Below the pieces are notes generated by a model. It saw only the letters and a list, made by a program, of their open reading frames with translations. It was not told the origin of the DNA and made no database searches. A DNA stretch of 64,000 nt from Sialis fuliginosa. Lineage: Eukaryota > Arthropoda > Insecta > Megaloptera > Sialidae. Where the stretch lies: contig OY540822.1 of the NCBI GenBank assembly GCA_961205875.1, forward strand, positions 1,304,501-1,368,500, read 5' to 3'. Below are positions 10,321 through 22,200 of the stretch, one piece after another (position 1 is the stretch's first letter; each line of letters opens with the position of its first letter). Made by a program: the position numbers and the translations under genes.

Positions 10321-12030
10321 CAGGGTCAATCCATATGAAATGGTCCAAAATTAAATTAAATGGTTGCTTAGCCATTCTAAAAAAAATTGATTTTTTGTGT
10401 GTAATTACCCTAACATGTGGGTAGTTCGAAACGACCATTATTTTAATTTTATTGTTTTTTGTTTTCGCGTGACGGCCATATTTGTTCTACAGGTCGCAGC
10501 AATTTTTGTACTTCAAAGGGTTTGCGGAAACTAAAATATCTCAGCTTCTATCAAACCTTTCAACATCGGAGTAAAAGCAAATTATTCAGAATAAAACGGG
10601 CTTCAAGCTTACTTCTAGACATTTTCACCTAAATGTTATCCTAAAAGGTGAAATTTCAGCCTTAATTTTTTTAATATTTTTGTAAAAATCCCATTTTCAA
10701 GGGGATGTTTTTGCAAGAAGGGGAAAAGTTAACAAGTCAAACAAATAGGTGGGTACTAGTTATATTCACACACCAAAGTTCAACTCTGAGACTCGCCCCC
10801 CTTTATTTCAAAAAATTATCAAAATTTGAAAATTTGAGAAAATGACACTTTTCAAAGCTAAATAACTCTGGTGGGGGACCAGATAAAAATCTGAAATTTT
10901 GGCCCATAATAGTACTACATAATGGTATTATGTACCAAAAATTTTGAGATTGAGATTTAACTACAAGCAGTGGTATTGCAACCACAAAAATGCATGTTTC
11001 AATGAGCGTATACATGTTGTGATTTTGTTTCAATAATAATTAAAACATGTTATATCTTTGTTATGAGTTACTTTAAGTTATTATATGTGTTATAAATTTT
11101 TAAAGCTGACCTAATTTTCTATCTAAAAATAAAATATATATAGGGTGTAACCTTTGAAAAACAAAAGTTGACATCATTTCCGGTTCAACCGGAAGTGACA
11201 GAAAATAAAAAATGAGATTTTAAAAACAATCAGAAAAAATACAATTTTTTTCTTCATTCAAGCATTCTTCTATTTCCAAGAAGGAAAAAGATAGTAATAG
11301 ATATTATATTAATGTTGACACTCTTTATTAACATATGAACTCCTATTGAATATTGTGGTTGCAATACCACTGCCTGTAGTTAAATCTCAATCTCAAAATT
11401 TTTGGTACATAATACCATTATGTAGTACTATTATGGGCTAAAATTTCAGATTTTTATCTGGTCCCCCACTAGAGTTATTTAGCTTTGAAAAGTGCCATTT
11501 TCTCAAATTTTAAAATTTTGAGAATTTTTTGAAATAAAGGGGGGCAAGTCTCAGAGTTGAACTTTGGTGTGTGAATACAACTAGTACCCACCTATTTGTA
11601 AAAAATAATTTGACTTGTTTACTTTTCCCCTTCTTGCAAAAACATCCCCTTGAAAATGGGATTTTTTCAAAAATAGAACTAAGAATTAAGGCTGAAATTT
11701 CACCCTTTAGAATAACATTTAGGTGAAAATGTCTAGAAGTAATCTTGTAGCCCGTTTTATTCTGAACAATTTGCTTTTAGTCCCATGTTGAAAGGTTTGA
11801 TAGAAGCTGAGATATTTTAGTTTCCGCGAACCCTTTAAAGTACAAAAAATGCTGCGACCTGTAGAACAAATATGGCCGTCACGCGAAAACAAAAAACAAT
11901 AAAATTAAAATAATGGTCGTTTCGAACTACCAACATGTTAGGGTAATAACACACAATAAATCAATTTTTTTTAGAATGGCCAAGCAACCATTTAATTTAA
12001 TTTTGGACCATTTCATATGGATTGACCCTG
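10321..12030. mobile_element. Foldback DNA element with ~700-bp arms, TA target
   Basis: The ends read cagggtcaatccatatgaaa and its complement, each next to TA. Arms of about 700 bp (10321-11030 and 11345-12030) are near-complete inverted copies, with shared words such as cgcgtgacggccatatttg and gggggaccagataaaaatc. The centre (about 11040-11340) is unpaired AT-rich sequence with a short block on Cys/Gly-free frames only. No transposase is present. TA flanks and the palindrome suggest a non-autonomous Tc1/mariner-related foldback. Confidence 0.85.
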
Positions 12031-12032
12031 TA

Positions 12033-12960
12033 GTGGTCTGGACTATATGTGTATATCACCATAAGAAATATATGTATGTCCAAGACGGTAAGATAAACGG
12101 GCAGTGGGAGACAGAAGCGTTCTTATTAAATATTTCGAGTTAATTTTATTCAAATAACTGTTTTTATATCATTTTTATATTATTTTTATATTACATTATT
12201 TCTATAGCATTTGTACATGTTAATATTGACTTCCAATGATTTTAATTTTTTTTAAGTATGTTCTACCACATCGATTCTATTCAGACTTTGTAGGGTGTAA
12301 TACTAAAGTATGACGATTATTTCATGAAATATTTGAAGTTGTCTCTTAACAACAACCAAAAAAAAATTTTTCTTCAAAATTTCAATTTTTTTTTTACTTG
12401 ATAGAGTATGCGCAGCATCTTAAAAATATTACCTGATATGCACCTTTTTAACTTCTACATTGTACCGTAGATTGAACTTAATCCAAAAAAAAATTTCTTA
12501 AAAAAATATATTTTTGAAAAATTTAAAATAATTTTTTTTTTCAAAAACGATCAATTTTTAGAGGTTAATAATTGGGCATAAGAATTCTCACATAAAGAGC
12601 AACATTTACAATAAAAATTAGCCAAATCCGTGTTGAGGCCGATTTTACATTGCTACCCGGCTACAGCCTTTGGGAACAAGTCGCCATATTTTCTAAGCAA
12701 TTGAATTGAATGTATGAAAATATTTTTTTTACAAAAGTTTCTTAATTTTTTATAATCTTCAAAATTATCTACTTTTGGATATACCGTTCAATTTGATTTT
12801 GCTAAGAAACGGGCATGTATGTTTTCCTGAAATTCAAAAACTCAACCAACAGAATACAAAATATTCACCAATGACGAAACACTCACCGTTACTTATTGCA
12901 ACAGACGATCACACATTGAAAATGTGTAATTTTCGATCTCGACGCCGACACATTGACATA
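12033..12960. other. AT-rich spacer
   Basis: No convincing gene or repeat boundary was seen. Poly-A and poly-T tracts are frequent. Confidence 0.4.
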
Positions 12961-12968
12961 GTGGTTGA

Positions 12969-13012
12969 TACGAATGGCGAGGGTGTGTGTGTGTGAGAGA
13001 GAGACAGAGAGA
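12969..13012 (+). repeat. GT/GA microsatellite
   Basis: A run of GT dinucleotides passes into a run of GA dinucleotides (gtgtgtgtgtgagagagag), ending in imperfect cagagagatg. Confidence 0.8.
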
Positions 13013-13089
13013 TGTGTTTTATTGTTTGTTTTATTTGCCACAATAATAATAGTATATACAATACAATTTATATACTGGATTTCATGTAT

Positions 13090-13910
13090 TAGTATATCGT
13101 CGTTAAGGGGTCCTCTGCATCTTGAGTTTGGAGGAATGTAGACTGACGTGGTGGACGGCGTCGGCGTCCAAGATGGCGACGGCGGGTACGACGGCGGAGG
13201 CGTCGATGTGTTGAGCGTCCGTGAGCGGGCCTGGAGGCAACGTCCGAGGGCGGACCTGGAGATAGCGTCCAAGAGCGGCGGTACGGGCGTCGGTGGATGG
13301 ATCGTGGCGAGTAACGAGCCCTGGTGTTGGGGCCCACCAGGGAAGCTTTAGGTCTATCAATAGGGATTGTTGACTGCAGAGGCGCAACAATGGTCGCGGG
13401 CCTGCAGCCGTGTAACAATCCCCGAGAATATCACAGATGGGTGATTGTTGACTGCAGAGGCGCAACAATGGTCGCGGGCCTGCAGCCGTGTAACAATCCC
13501 CTTTTTGTCTATCGAATTTGAACCAGTCAGTAGTCTATCAAATGGCTGAGCTGGTCAGTGAGACTTGGAGTGAGTCTCCTATATCATCGTTTGAGTCCTC
13601 CCGAAGGAGACTGATTTGTCTTCATTTTACGTCCAGTTTTATACTAATTTCGCTGGGTAACTCAGGGGCGCGCAGAGTGTGGAGTTAGAATGGCAGGCTC
13701 GTGCCTGTGACGTAACGTCTCGTTCTAGGAATTGGTCTGCAATACTCGAATATTTTTAAGGGTGCGGTGTGCAGCGGGGGTAGGTGTGTATTACTGCAGA
13801 CGCTGTATAAGTGTTCGTGCCCTGACCGTAGATAATATGTGCATGTCGTAAAACCTTTGCTAAATACTTCTAGCAAAGGGTCGCTTATTGCTTCTTGACC
13901 GCATCTCTAT
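13090..13910. other. GC-rich island of unknown origin
   Basis: Composition shifts to about half G+C against an AT-rich background. Several long overlapping open frames exist on both strands, which is expected from composition, and none shows a recognisable domain. The block includes the duplicated 56-bp hairpin at 13365-13498. It could be a fragment of a mobile element or a long terminal repeat, but no matching ends or target duplication were found. Confidence 0.4.
13365..13498 (+). repeat. Duplicated 56-bp hairpin unit
   Basis: Two identical 56-base units lie at 13365-13420 and 13443-13498, separated by 22 bases. Each begins gattgttgactgcag and ends in ctgcagccgtgtaacaatc, so each can fold with GATTGTT/AACAATC and CTGCAG pairing. 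Confidence 0.8.
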
Positions 13911-14496
13911 TGACTGTTTACTATGTGGTTTGTTTGTGTACAAAAATGCATTCTTTACAAAATAATATTTATTTTGTTCTGAGGCGTATCAAACAGTAAG
14001 GGCCTTAAATCTTACATAATATGTACACTAATATGTTATTGAATGTTTAAATAATATCTAAGGTTTTTATTTTTTATTTTAATAATTTTAAATCATACTT
14101 AATATGCGTCTCAACTGATATTTAATTTTATTTATTATAATAAATATCAAATGTTATACTATTGTTTATGTGGTTTTGTTATTTTAACAATGAAATACCT
14201 AAATCTTACTTAATATGAATTTGGACTTTTTAAAATTAATTAAATAATACCTATCTGCTTTATTAATATCATTCTGTCTTTTATTTTATACATTTCCTAA
14301 TATTATCTTGGCATTCTATAGAATTCCTAGGGATTCTATAGAATGCCTAGGCAAAGTATATAATAAATTTCTATTAAACAAATATTTCATACTTTGCCTG
14401 AATTACATACATTGCCGGTAACATATATACAAAAGTTACTTATTAAAATAATTCACATAGAAAAAAGTGAGTCTTTTCGTCCTCTTTTCAAAACTA
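13911..14496. other. AT-rich spacer
   Basis: No gene was recognised. A short palindromic word, ctatagaattcctagggattctatag, spelled around 14317-14342, is the only local structure seen. Confidence 0.4.
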
Positions 14497-14843
14497 ATGT
14501 CCGGTATCATAAAGGACCTAACAAATTTGTTAGCTAACAAGCACTTTCAACTGAGATATCAAACTTATATGACAGTTCTTTTGGAGTTTGTTGATGACTT
14601 TGACAAGTTTCGCGCACGCGTTGTTTTCACTTGTAGTAAGTAAATACAAACGGTATTAAAACAGTGGTGATGTTATGAAAATTATTTTGTACGGTCAAAT
14701 ATGCCAACTGTGTTACAATTAGTTGAAGTGTCACTGCTCTAAATTCCATAACTAATCCATAGATACTAGTACAGAATTAATACCCCATTTTAATGTAATT
14801 GCTAGCTAACAAATTTTGTTAGGTCCTTTATAATACCGGACAT
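14497..14843. mobile_element. MITE, ATGTCCGGTAT family, copy 1
   Basis: The ends read atgtccggtatcataaagga and the complement of atgtccggtattataaagga. Just inside lie cctaacaaatttgttagct and its complement. A second copy sits at 23437-23744. It is non-coding, 347 bp long, and the target duplication is not clear. Confidence 0.75.
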
Positions 14844-15052
14844 AAATAATTCTGATTAGTTCTCTTAACAATCATGGGCTAATGGTAACCTTATATACAG
14901 TATATCTATATACACCTCAATACAACTTATCAAACCTAAAACCTAATTCAACTACTTCTAATCACACTACAACTTTAACTGTTGAGTCTTAGCGTTTAAA
15001 TCTCACTGATATTTACTTCTTAATTTACTCAACCTTACTTTCAGGTAGGTAT

Positions 15053-15769
15053 CTATGTAAAGTACTTATGTTTCATCAAATTACTTATTTGGTTACAACT
15101 AAATTCACACTGGTCACATTTAAATCGTTTATTGGAATGTGTTAATTTATGTATTTTCAAACTTCTATTATCTCTACAACTATATTCACATTGGTCGCAT
15201 TTAAGAGGTCGTTTATTAGAATGTATTAATTTATGTGTATTCAAACTACCTTTTCGTATACAACTATATTCACATTGGTCGCATTTAAAAGGTCGTTTAT
15301 TAGAATGTGTTAATTTATGTCTATTCAAATTACCTTTTAGTCTACAACTGTATTCACATTGGTCGCATTTAAAAGGACTTTTATTAGAATGTGTTAATTT
15401 ATGTGTATTTAAATTACCTTTTTGCCTACAACTAAATTCACATTGGTCGCATTTAAACGGCCGTTTATTAGAATGAGTTAATTTATGTGTATTCAAATTA
15501 CTTTTTTGCCTACAACTAAATTCACATTGGTCGCATTTAAAAGGTTTTTTATTAGAATGTGTTAATTTATGTGTATTTAAATTACCTTTTCGCCTACAAC
15601 TGTATTCACATTGGTCGCATTTAAAAGGCCGTTTATTAGAATGTGTTACTTTATGTTTATACAATTTAGTTTTTTGTGTACAACTAGTATCACTGAGGTC
15701 TTCATTTTCTTTTTGTTGATTTTGAATGTCGGCGTTTGTCGGATTTTCTTCTTTAACTTCTAATTCTCC
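15053..15769 (-). CDS. C2H2 zinc-finger gene A, exon 2
   Basis: This exon encodes 238 residues after a phase-0 acceptor (ttttccag) at 15770-15773. With exon 1 (21101-21211) it gives a predicted 275-residue nuclear protein. It opens with GELEVKEEN and an acidic stretch, then six complete C-x2-C-x12-H-x3-H fingers of the form KCDQCEYSCRxKxxLxxHKLTH. These are spaced 28 residues apart and joined by HSNKRPF-type linkers instead of the usual TGEKP. A seventh finger ends in HKYFT and lacks its last histidine. Such proteins bind DNA and usually regulate transcription; the target is unknown. It is the shortest of the four paralogues. The 5.3-kb intron holds a foldback element and MITEs. An alternative reading is a single-exon gene from the in-frame ATG at 15784, but the splice signal and the matching first exon argue against it. 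Confidence 0.87.
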   Translation of the reverse strand, partial: GELEVKEENPTNADIQNQQKENEDLSDTSCTQKTKLYKHKVTHSNKRPFKCDQCEYSCRRKGNLNTHKLTHSNKKPFKCDQCEFSCRQKSNLNTHKLTHSNKRPFKCDQCEFSCRQKGNLNTHKLTHSNKSPFKCDQCEYSCRLKGNLNRHKLTHSNKRPFKCDQCEYSCIRKGSLNTHKLIHSNKRPLKCDQCEYSCRDNRSLKIHKLTHSNKRFKCDQCEFSCNQISNLMKHKYFT

Positions 15770-16346
15770 CTGGAAAAAGATCATTGATTAACTTATTAGA
15801 CTATCTTATAAAACTTGTCAGCAGCGGTAGTTTAATATAAATTGTGAGAGAATTAGAAACATTTTCGATATTGTAATATGTTCAAATAAAATGTTGAAAA
15901 TATTCGTGTAGTTTGTTATGTTTAATTAATATCCCCATGTACTGCTGTCAACACGTTGTGTGCAATGAACACGCGGTAAACAGTAGCCGTGTTCAATGAG
16001 TTATTAGTACGATATAATTTATGTCCAATATTCTATAATAAATTGATTATTTTCATTTTCGGGTTATTTTGTGGCATACTTACTATAAAGAGTATTTTAG
16101 ATGTTTTTTTTTTAGCTTTTTTACTTATTTAAAACTTGTCAGCCACGTACGAATGTTTTCAATAATTTGTTCGCATTGAATGTGTTAATTGTTCATCTGA
16201 TAGCTATGTATTAATATAGCAGCAAAAAAACTATATAAATTTAAGGGGTTACATACACCAAGAGATTGCAATCCCGGGATACCGCCTAATAATTTGATCT
16301 CGAAATACAATGATTTTTTCAAGCTTTTACTTATAGTGGAGTGCCT

Positions 16347-16563
16347 TAAGGGTTGACCCATACTACTGTGTCGGTCCCGGTCCGGTCTCGCTCCAATCAA
16401 ATATAAATAAACAATAAACAATGAAAGCATCCACACTATATGTTAGGTATCGTGCCGGTCTCGCTCCAGTCACAATCCAATACAGTAACATATTTACTAT
16501 ACTGAATATTTGACTTGAGAGAGACCGGACCGGGATCGGCACGATAGTGTGGATCGGCCCTCA
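16347..16563. mobile_element. MITE with ~45-bp imperfect terminal inverted repeats
   Basis: Ends pair imperfectly: cttaagggttgaccc... against the complement of ...gggatcggcacgatag, with gtcccggtccggtctc and gagaccggaccgggat inside. A third partial block (gtgccggtctcgctcc near 16453) repeats the arm. No clear target duplication was seen. It lies in the intron of gene A. Confidence 0.6.
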
Positions 16564-17026
16564 AGATTGAACCTCGGAATCAAATTACTTTAAATGAAAA
16601 ATGCATAATGCAAAACCTTTTGAATTATGTTTTTTAGACAAAAAATTTTACCAATTTTTTGGGTCCTTTATGTTTTTTTTTTTTGAATAATTGTAATTTT
16701 TCATTTTTAGTAAATAATTTTCATTGAAATATTGATAGTAACCGTCATTTACCAAAATGGACATTAGAAAACATCTTTTAAAGATGCCAAATATTCAAAA
16801 AAGATCTCAATATTTTCAATTCTAGAGCAGTTTATTTCCCAGATTTTCCGTGCGTCACGTTCGTCGAAAAGATTGTTTGCTTTGTTAAAAATATTTACTA
16901 AATACTGACGAAATTTTGTATACTTGTTCGAATTACTTTTATTTAACAGCACATGAATTTAAAGCACGTTACTAGCATTATTTTTCATTTTACAACCAGT
17001 TTTGCAAAATAGCCTTCAATAAAAAT

Positions 17027-19008
17027 AAAGGCTCTAGCCCAATAAGATGGTCAAAATCCCCCCTTCACGGATTTGGCTGAAATTTGGTACACTTATTTGT
17101 CTTAAAAAAAAAGAAGTTTTCCAGAGTTACAAATCTCGAGGTGCCATCTATCGTCCATAACCTCAATATTCGTAAATATTTTTTTTCTCTGCGAGTTTTT
17201 AACCAAAACTTTTGATATTTGGAATGGTAATAGATCTTAATAAGATATATGACCTCATATTTTTAGTTTTTTTTTTGGCGCGAAATTTGAATTTTTATAA
17301 CAAAAATAAAATTTTAAAGGGCCATATCTTGGCTCTCAGGGCCCATGTAACCTACATACTGCAATATCATGTATATCTTATCAAAAACTATCATCTTGAA
17401 TTTTTTCAGATTTTTTGAATTGGTGCGCCATCCTCAAAAATTGAAAAAACCGTATTTTTCTGATTTTTAAGTTTTTAAAATTATGTGATGAAATTATAAA
17501 TAAAGTTTTTGTAAATATATTATCTTAAGACCGACTTGCTCATCAAATGGCGAAAAAAAATTCTTACCTAAAGAAACCATTTTAATCGATTTTCGTATCG
17601 TAATAAAGTGAAATGTATTTACATTTTTACAGTATTAGTTTATATTATTTAGGGAACGTCCATAAACCATGTAAAGCTTTTTTCTAGAATGTTTGAACCC
17701 TCCCTCTCCCACGTAACTAAATGTAGATTATATAGCCTTTGACTCTCCCCGTAGCTAATGTTAAGTAACGCAGTTTCATATATTATAATAATATTGTTCG
17801 TATGGAATAATAAAAAGTTTTATTGTTGACAATTTGCGACTTGTTCATAAAATGATGAAAATAAAAATTCCTAACTTAAAAATCAGTTATTATCGATTTT
17901 TGGGTATTTTGGGGTTTTCAGGGGGTGTAATAACTTATTAATGTCAATTTTTACTCAAAATAGTTATAACGATTTATAATTTAAAAATCTTCAAATAACT
18001 CTTCAAAGGTTTTGATACAACCTGTACAAAGAATACAATTTTATATATGTTTGATGTTATATCACAATAATAGTGCATCCCCACCAAAACTAATAATGTA
18101 AAAATGTAAATACATTTCACTTTATTACGATACGAAAATCGATTAAAATGGTTTCTTTAGGTAAGAATTTTTTTTCGCCATTTGATGAGCAAGTTGGTCT
18201 TAAGATAATATATTTACAAAAACTTTATTTATAATTTCATCACATAATTTTAAAAACTTAGAAATCAGAAAAATACGGTATTTTCAATTTTTGAGGATTC
18301 AATTCAAAAAATCTGAAAAAATTCTAGATAATAGTTTTTTATAAGATACACAAGTAATTGCAGTATGTAGGTTACATGGGTCCGGAGAACCAAGATAAGG
18401 CATTTTTTAATTTTATTTAAAAATCAATTAAAACGGTTTTTTAGGTTAGGAATTATTGTTTCCGCAATTTTATGATTAAATCGGTCTTGAGATAATATAA
18501 ATATATTATCTTAATTATAAACTTTATTTATAATTTCATCACATAATTTTAAAAATAAAAATCAGAAAAATACGGTTTTTTCAATTTTTGAGGATGGCGC
18601 ACCAATTCAAAAAATCTGAAAAAATTCAAGATGATAGTTTTTGATAAGATATACATGATATTGCAGTATGTAGGTTACATGGGCCCTGAGAGCCAAGATA
18701 TGGCCCTTAAAAATTTTATTTTTGTTATAAAAATTCAAATTTCGCGCCAAAAAAAAATTAAAAATATGAGGTCATATATCTTATTAAGATCTATTACCAT
18801 TCCAAATATCAAAAGATTTGGTTAAAAACTCGCAGAGAAAAAAAATATTTACGAAAAAACACCTTTTTTGAGGTTATGGACGATAGATGGCACCTCGAGA
18901 TTTGTAACTCTGGAAAACTTCTTTTTTTTTTAAGACAAATAAGTGTACCAAATTTCAGCCAAATCCGTGAAGGGGGGATTTTGACCATCTTATTGGGCTA
19001 GAGCCTTT
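17027..19008. mobile_element. Long foldback element in the intron of gene A
   Basis: The ends read aaaggctctagcccaataag and its complement. Outer arms (about 17027-17460 and 18560-19008) are almost perfect inverted copies, sharing cacggatttggctgaaattt and gccatctatcgtcc. An inner arm pair (about 17455-17640 with 18095-18310) continues the match. A partial third arm copy at about 18350-18540 suggests local rearrangement. It has no coding capacity. No target duplication was found, so the superfamily is unknown. Confidence 0.8.
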
Positions 19009-20020
19009 CTCCGCAAGAAATGTTCTTAAAACAGTTTTCAAAAAAATGTTTTGAAGCTTAAGTGTTCTTGTTTTTCAGTCATTAGTTGAAATGTTTTTGT
19101 CCTTCAGGTTAACCATATTTTTTTTATGAAGCGCCGAAAAAAAAATTTGCAAAATTTTAAAACAATTTTGAGAGCCTAATTTCCCCCAAATGAAAAAATG
19201 CAAATTTTTAGGTCACTTGAAGTGGATTTTTTAGAATTAAAAATTTGTTTAACAAATGAACAACTGAAGTGCGTTAAAGAAAAAACTTTCAGCTTTCCTA
19301 ATCTGTCCTTGAATTTTTTTTTTACAATTTTTTGTTCCCTAGTTATATGTAGGTGCTCAAAGTGAAATGTTTAATTTTTGTTTTGATGGCAAATAACTTG
19401 GTCAAAAATGGTTGTACAGCAAAAGAAAAAAACAAACATCCTTTATTTGATTTGATTAAAAAAAATTCCCAAGTCCTGTAGAGCCTCTCAAAATTGATAT
19501 ACATTTTTTAAAAAATTCATCTTCAAAAAGAGATATTATCCTTAAATAAAATTTTCAAAAACTAGAAAATTCAAGCTTTAAAACAGTTTTTTTTAAAACT
19601 GTTCTACGACCATTTTTCGCGGAGATACAGGCATTAAAAAATACATAAAAATATAGAAAAAAATTAGTGATCCTTTAATTTTGGAGTTTAGTGTATTTAT
19701 TATCAAAAAATCGCACTCATACGCTCAAACAGCCATTATTTTGCACAAAAACTTTTGAATTTAGAAGATTTTTTTTTTTTTTTCATGGGTTAATACTATT
19801 GTTTTGGAACCACTGTTTTGTTTTGCATTACGTTTGCGCATGCGTGTCTTATATCAGATAATGCATGGCTTCGAAAGTAAGAACCCTCAAAACTAAAAAG
19901 ATAAAACGTAATAAGGTTCTATGTTTATCTTTATTTAAACATGAGTAAGTATATACGATGTAACCACTATCTCACTTACATTTTTTAACCAAATTTTACA
20001 CATTATACTAGTGAGTGATA

Positions 20021-20210
20021 GAGGTTACACGATCAGTCTGGAATCAGTTTGGTATCAGTCATGATACCAGACTGACGACAAACTGATCTTGTAATGCACT
20101 GATTGACAGACTGATCAACTGGACTAACGGATTTTTAAATATTAATATTTTTCATCAGTCTAGTCTGAAGGTCACGGACTGGACTGATACCAAACTGATC
20201 GTGTAACCTC
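20021..20210. mobile_element. MITE, TA target, GAGGTTACACGATCAGT ends
   Basis: The terminal inverted repeats read gaggttacacgatcagt and their complement, with TA at 20019-20020 and 20211-20212. The interior is built of iterated actgat/atcagt words on both strands. At 190 bp and non-coding, it fits a Tc1/mariner-type MITE by its TA duplication. It lies in the intron of gene A. Confidence 0.8.
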
Positions 20211-20269
20211 TATCTATGAGTAAAACTATTTATTACGGTTAAATATCGTTTTAATGTTCCAAATTATTT

Positions 20270-20690
20270 CATTGAAAACCTGTTTTATTTTAATGTCTAA
20301 TTGTAAGGTTACTATTCTAGCTATAATCTATGGATACTGACAAGAAATTTCAAGAAATATTGTAATAGATCTGATCAAAAAGTTAAAAAAAAAATTATTA
20401 TAACAACCAAAAAGTGATTGTTTAGCTTTGTTTATTTAAAACTGTATATCACTTTTATCATAAATATTAAAAATAAATTGTTTTTGTGAATAAAAAATAG
20501 TTCATTTTAAACACAAAATATAAAATTATTTTTATTTTTATTTAAGTAAAACGACTTTTTGACCATCTTTATAGAAATTGTTCAACACATTTGTTTATAT
20601 TTTATCCATAGATAAGAACACATTTAGATATTAAAACAAAATAGATATTTCATAAAATTATTAGGAGCACGAAAACGATAAATAACCTTA
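20270..20690 (+). repeat. Repeat R3, copy in intron of gene A
   Basis: It matches 38860-39250 in inverted orientation, with the same words around tatggatactgac, caagaaatattgtaatag and atttatcg. Part of it is also similar to about 26810-27010 and 39290-39410. No gene or terminal repeat is visible. Confidence 0.6.
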
Positions 20691-20757
20691 AAAAATATTT
20701 AGATGTCCCGGTAATTCTGAATAAACTTGTAAACTGTTATAAATGTAGGGTATTTAG

Positions 20758-20874
20758 CTTCTGGGTGTAAGCCTCGTCTATTTGGTCGTTCTATCGACCA
20801 ACGTCCCGTTGCCCATTGCAGTGGACATGTGCGACGAAACGTTGGTCGAAAGATCCCGGTTTACACCCAGAAAC
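20758..20874. repeat. Short hairpin repeat
   Basis: The outer words ttctgggtgtaa and ttacacccagaa pair. Inside them tcgaccaacgt and acgttggtcga pair again. It may be a tiny MITE or a structured remnant; no target duplication was found. Confidence 0.5.
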
Positions 20875-21100
20875 CAAGATCCATATCAAGATCACCAGGA
20901 ATCCTAAAAACATGTTGAAAATATTTTTAGTAAAAAATTCAATACCATTGTTTTGGAACTGCTGTATTCTTTCACTTTAACATTTACGCGTGCGCGTCAT
21001 ATGTCAAACAAGGCAATATGTAATTACCGAAACACTTAACCTTAATTTACTGTAAAACTATATATTATTCTAATCACTCATAAATATTGTCTTTCATTAC

Positions 21101-21211
21101 CTGGTGTTCTTGCTTATAATATATTGAAAATTCGTCATAAATTTCAACATCTTGCAGAAGATCGGTTTCGTCAATTTCTTCTTTTATGTCTTCTTGTTTC
21201 ACGTGAAACAT
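21101..21211 (-). CDS. C2H2 zinc-finger gene A, exon 1
   Basis: The exon encodes 37 residues starting MFHVKQEDIKEEI and ending YYKQEHQ, followed by a donor reading GTAATG. It closes in phase 0, matching exon 2 at 15769. The peptide is acidic, with VKQE and IKEE motifs and the shared core LQDVEIYDEF. The first exons of genes B, C and D are clear homologues, which is the main support for joining it to exon 2. Confidence 0.8.
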
Positions 21212-21399
21212 TTTTATAAACTTAGGTCCAATCTTACAATATACATAAATTAAGTAACTCTTAACTGTATCTCTGGATTACGTTCAAGAACTCTTAGAAA
21301 GTATTAAACACGATCACTAGAATACAACAACGGGAATTAGCTATATTAGTTGTCTAATATCACACGCTAGCCGTAAGTAGCAACTGCAATATTGTACTT

Positions 21400-21415
21400 T
21401 TCGCGCATGCGCATT
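21400..21415. promoter_or_regulatory. NRF-1/Ewg-type palindrome upstream of gene A
   Basis: A perfect GCGCATGCGC palindrome at 21403-21412 lies about 190 bp upstream of the gene A start codon. The surrounding ~38 bases recur upstream of gene B. The palindrome matches the binding site known for NRF-1 (Ewg in Drosophila). Use as a promoter element is inferred. Confidence 0.6.
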
Positions 21416-21437
21416 TTCTCCGTTCAGTGGTTGTATG

Positions 21438-22200
21438 TAGTGTCCGACCGAACATTCGGCTTCGGCTTCGGCTTCGGCCACCTTCGGCCAAAAATTGCAC
21501 CTTCGGCCAAATAATCGGCTTCGGCCAAAATCAGGCCGAAGGTTTGGCCGAAGCCGAAGGTTGAACTATATAGTCGCACAGGTGGAGCAAGTGCGGCAAG
21601 GGAACACAGCTGACAAATCCTGATCAAATATACAACTTAACGATTGTCGTCAATTATTACTACAATAAAAGTATTTATTGTCTATGTTTGATTTCGTAAA
21701 CTCAAAACTGGTACGCGACATTTATTGTAGACTTGTAGATGTGAAGTGACAAAAGAGATATTTGTTTACGTAAGTTAACCAGTTACATACTTTATTTTGT
21801 ATTACCTAGATAAAAAAAATGTAAATGTGGTATAATTTAAAGTGTTTTGTTTGTTCTGTATTGGCATTATTAGTTTGGTTAGGTTAGGTTGTTATGACAT
21901 AATACACTAAATAAAAACAAATAAAACACTATCTCAATTTAATAGTAAATGAACTCAGCTGATCACCGCAGGGATATATAGTTATGTGATATTTAATTAA
22001 CTGGCTGCATATTTTACAATAAAAGCCAACGAAGAAAAAAAATTAGTTAAAAAAAATGCTTAAAATTTTTTTCCTTTACATTTTTAGCATTATACAATTC
22101 CTTCGGCTTCGGCTTCGGCTTCGGCCGAAGGTTACAAAAAAAGCCGAAGTTCGGCTTCGGCTTCGGCTTCGGCCAAAATATGACCTTCGGTCGGACACTA
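21438..22200. mobile_element. hAT-type element inserted in the promoter region of gene A
   Basis: A perfect 8-bp duplication, GTTGTATG, flanks it at 21430-21437 and 22201-22208. Ends read tagtgtccgaccgaa and its complement. Subterminal regions are iterations of ggcttc/ggccgaag on both strands. It is 763 bp long with no transposase. The related sequence upstream of gene B (about 30350-30380) shows the site without the insertion. Confidence 0.9.

Noticed and set aside
13089-13468. Overlapping Arg/Pro-rich frames on the minus strand
   Set aside because: They arise from the GC-rich composition on several frames at once and show no domain or splice support.
15132-15476. Plus-strand open frame with repeated LQLYSHWSHL, and similar frames at 25648-26040, 32011-32475 and 32767-33069
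   Set aside because: These are antisense images of the 84-base finger repeats and are fully explained by the minus-strand genes.
20758-20874. Fifth hammerhead-like site (cgaaacgttggtcg)
   Set aside because: It has GAAAC and strong pairing but no CTGANGA core in the right place.
19790-21010. Alternative promoter for gene A at a second gcgcatgcg-like word
   Set aside because: The words near 19830 and 20990 are imperfect and occur in a short sequence duplicated within the intron. No first exon is visible beside them.
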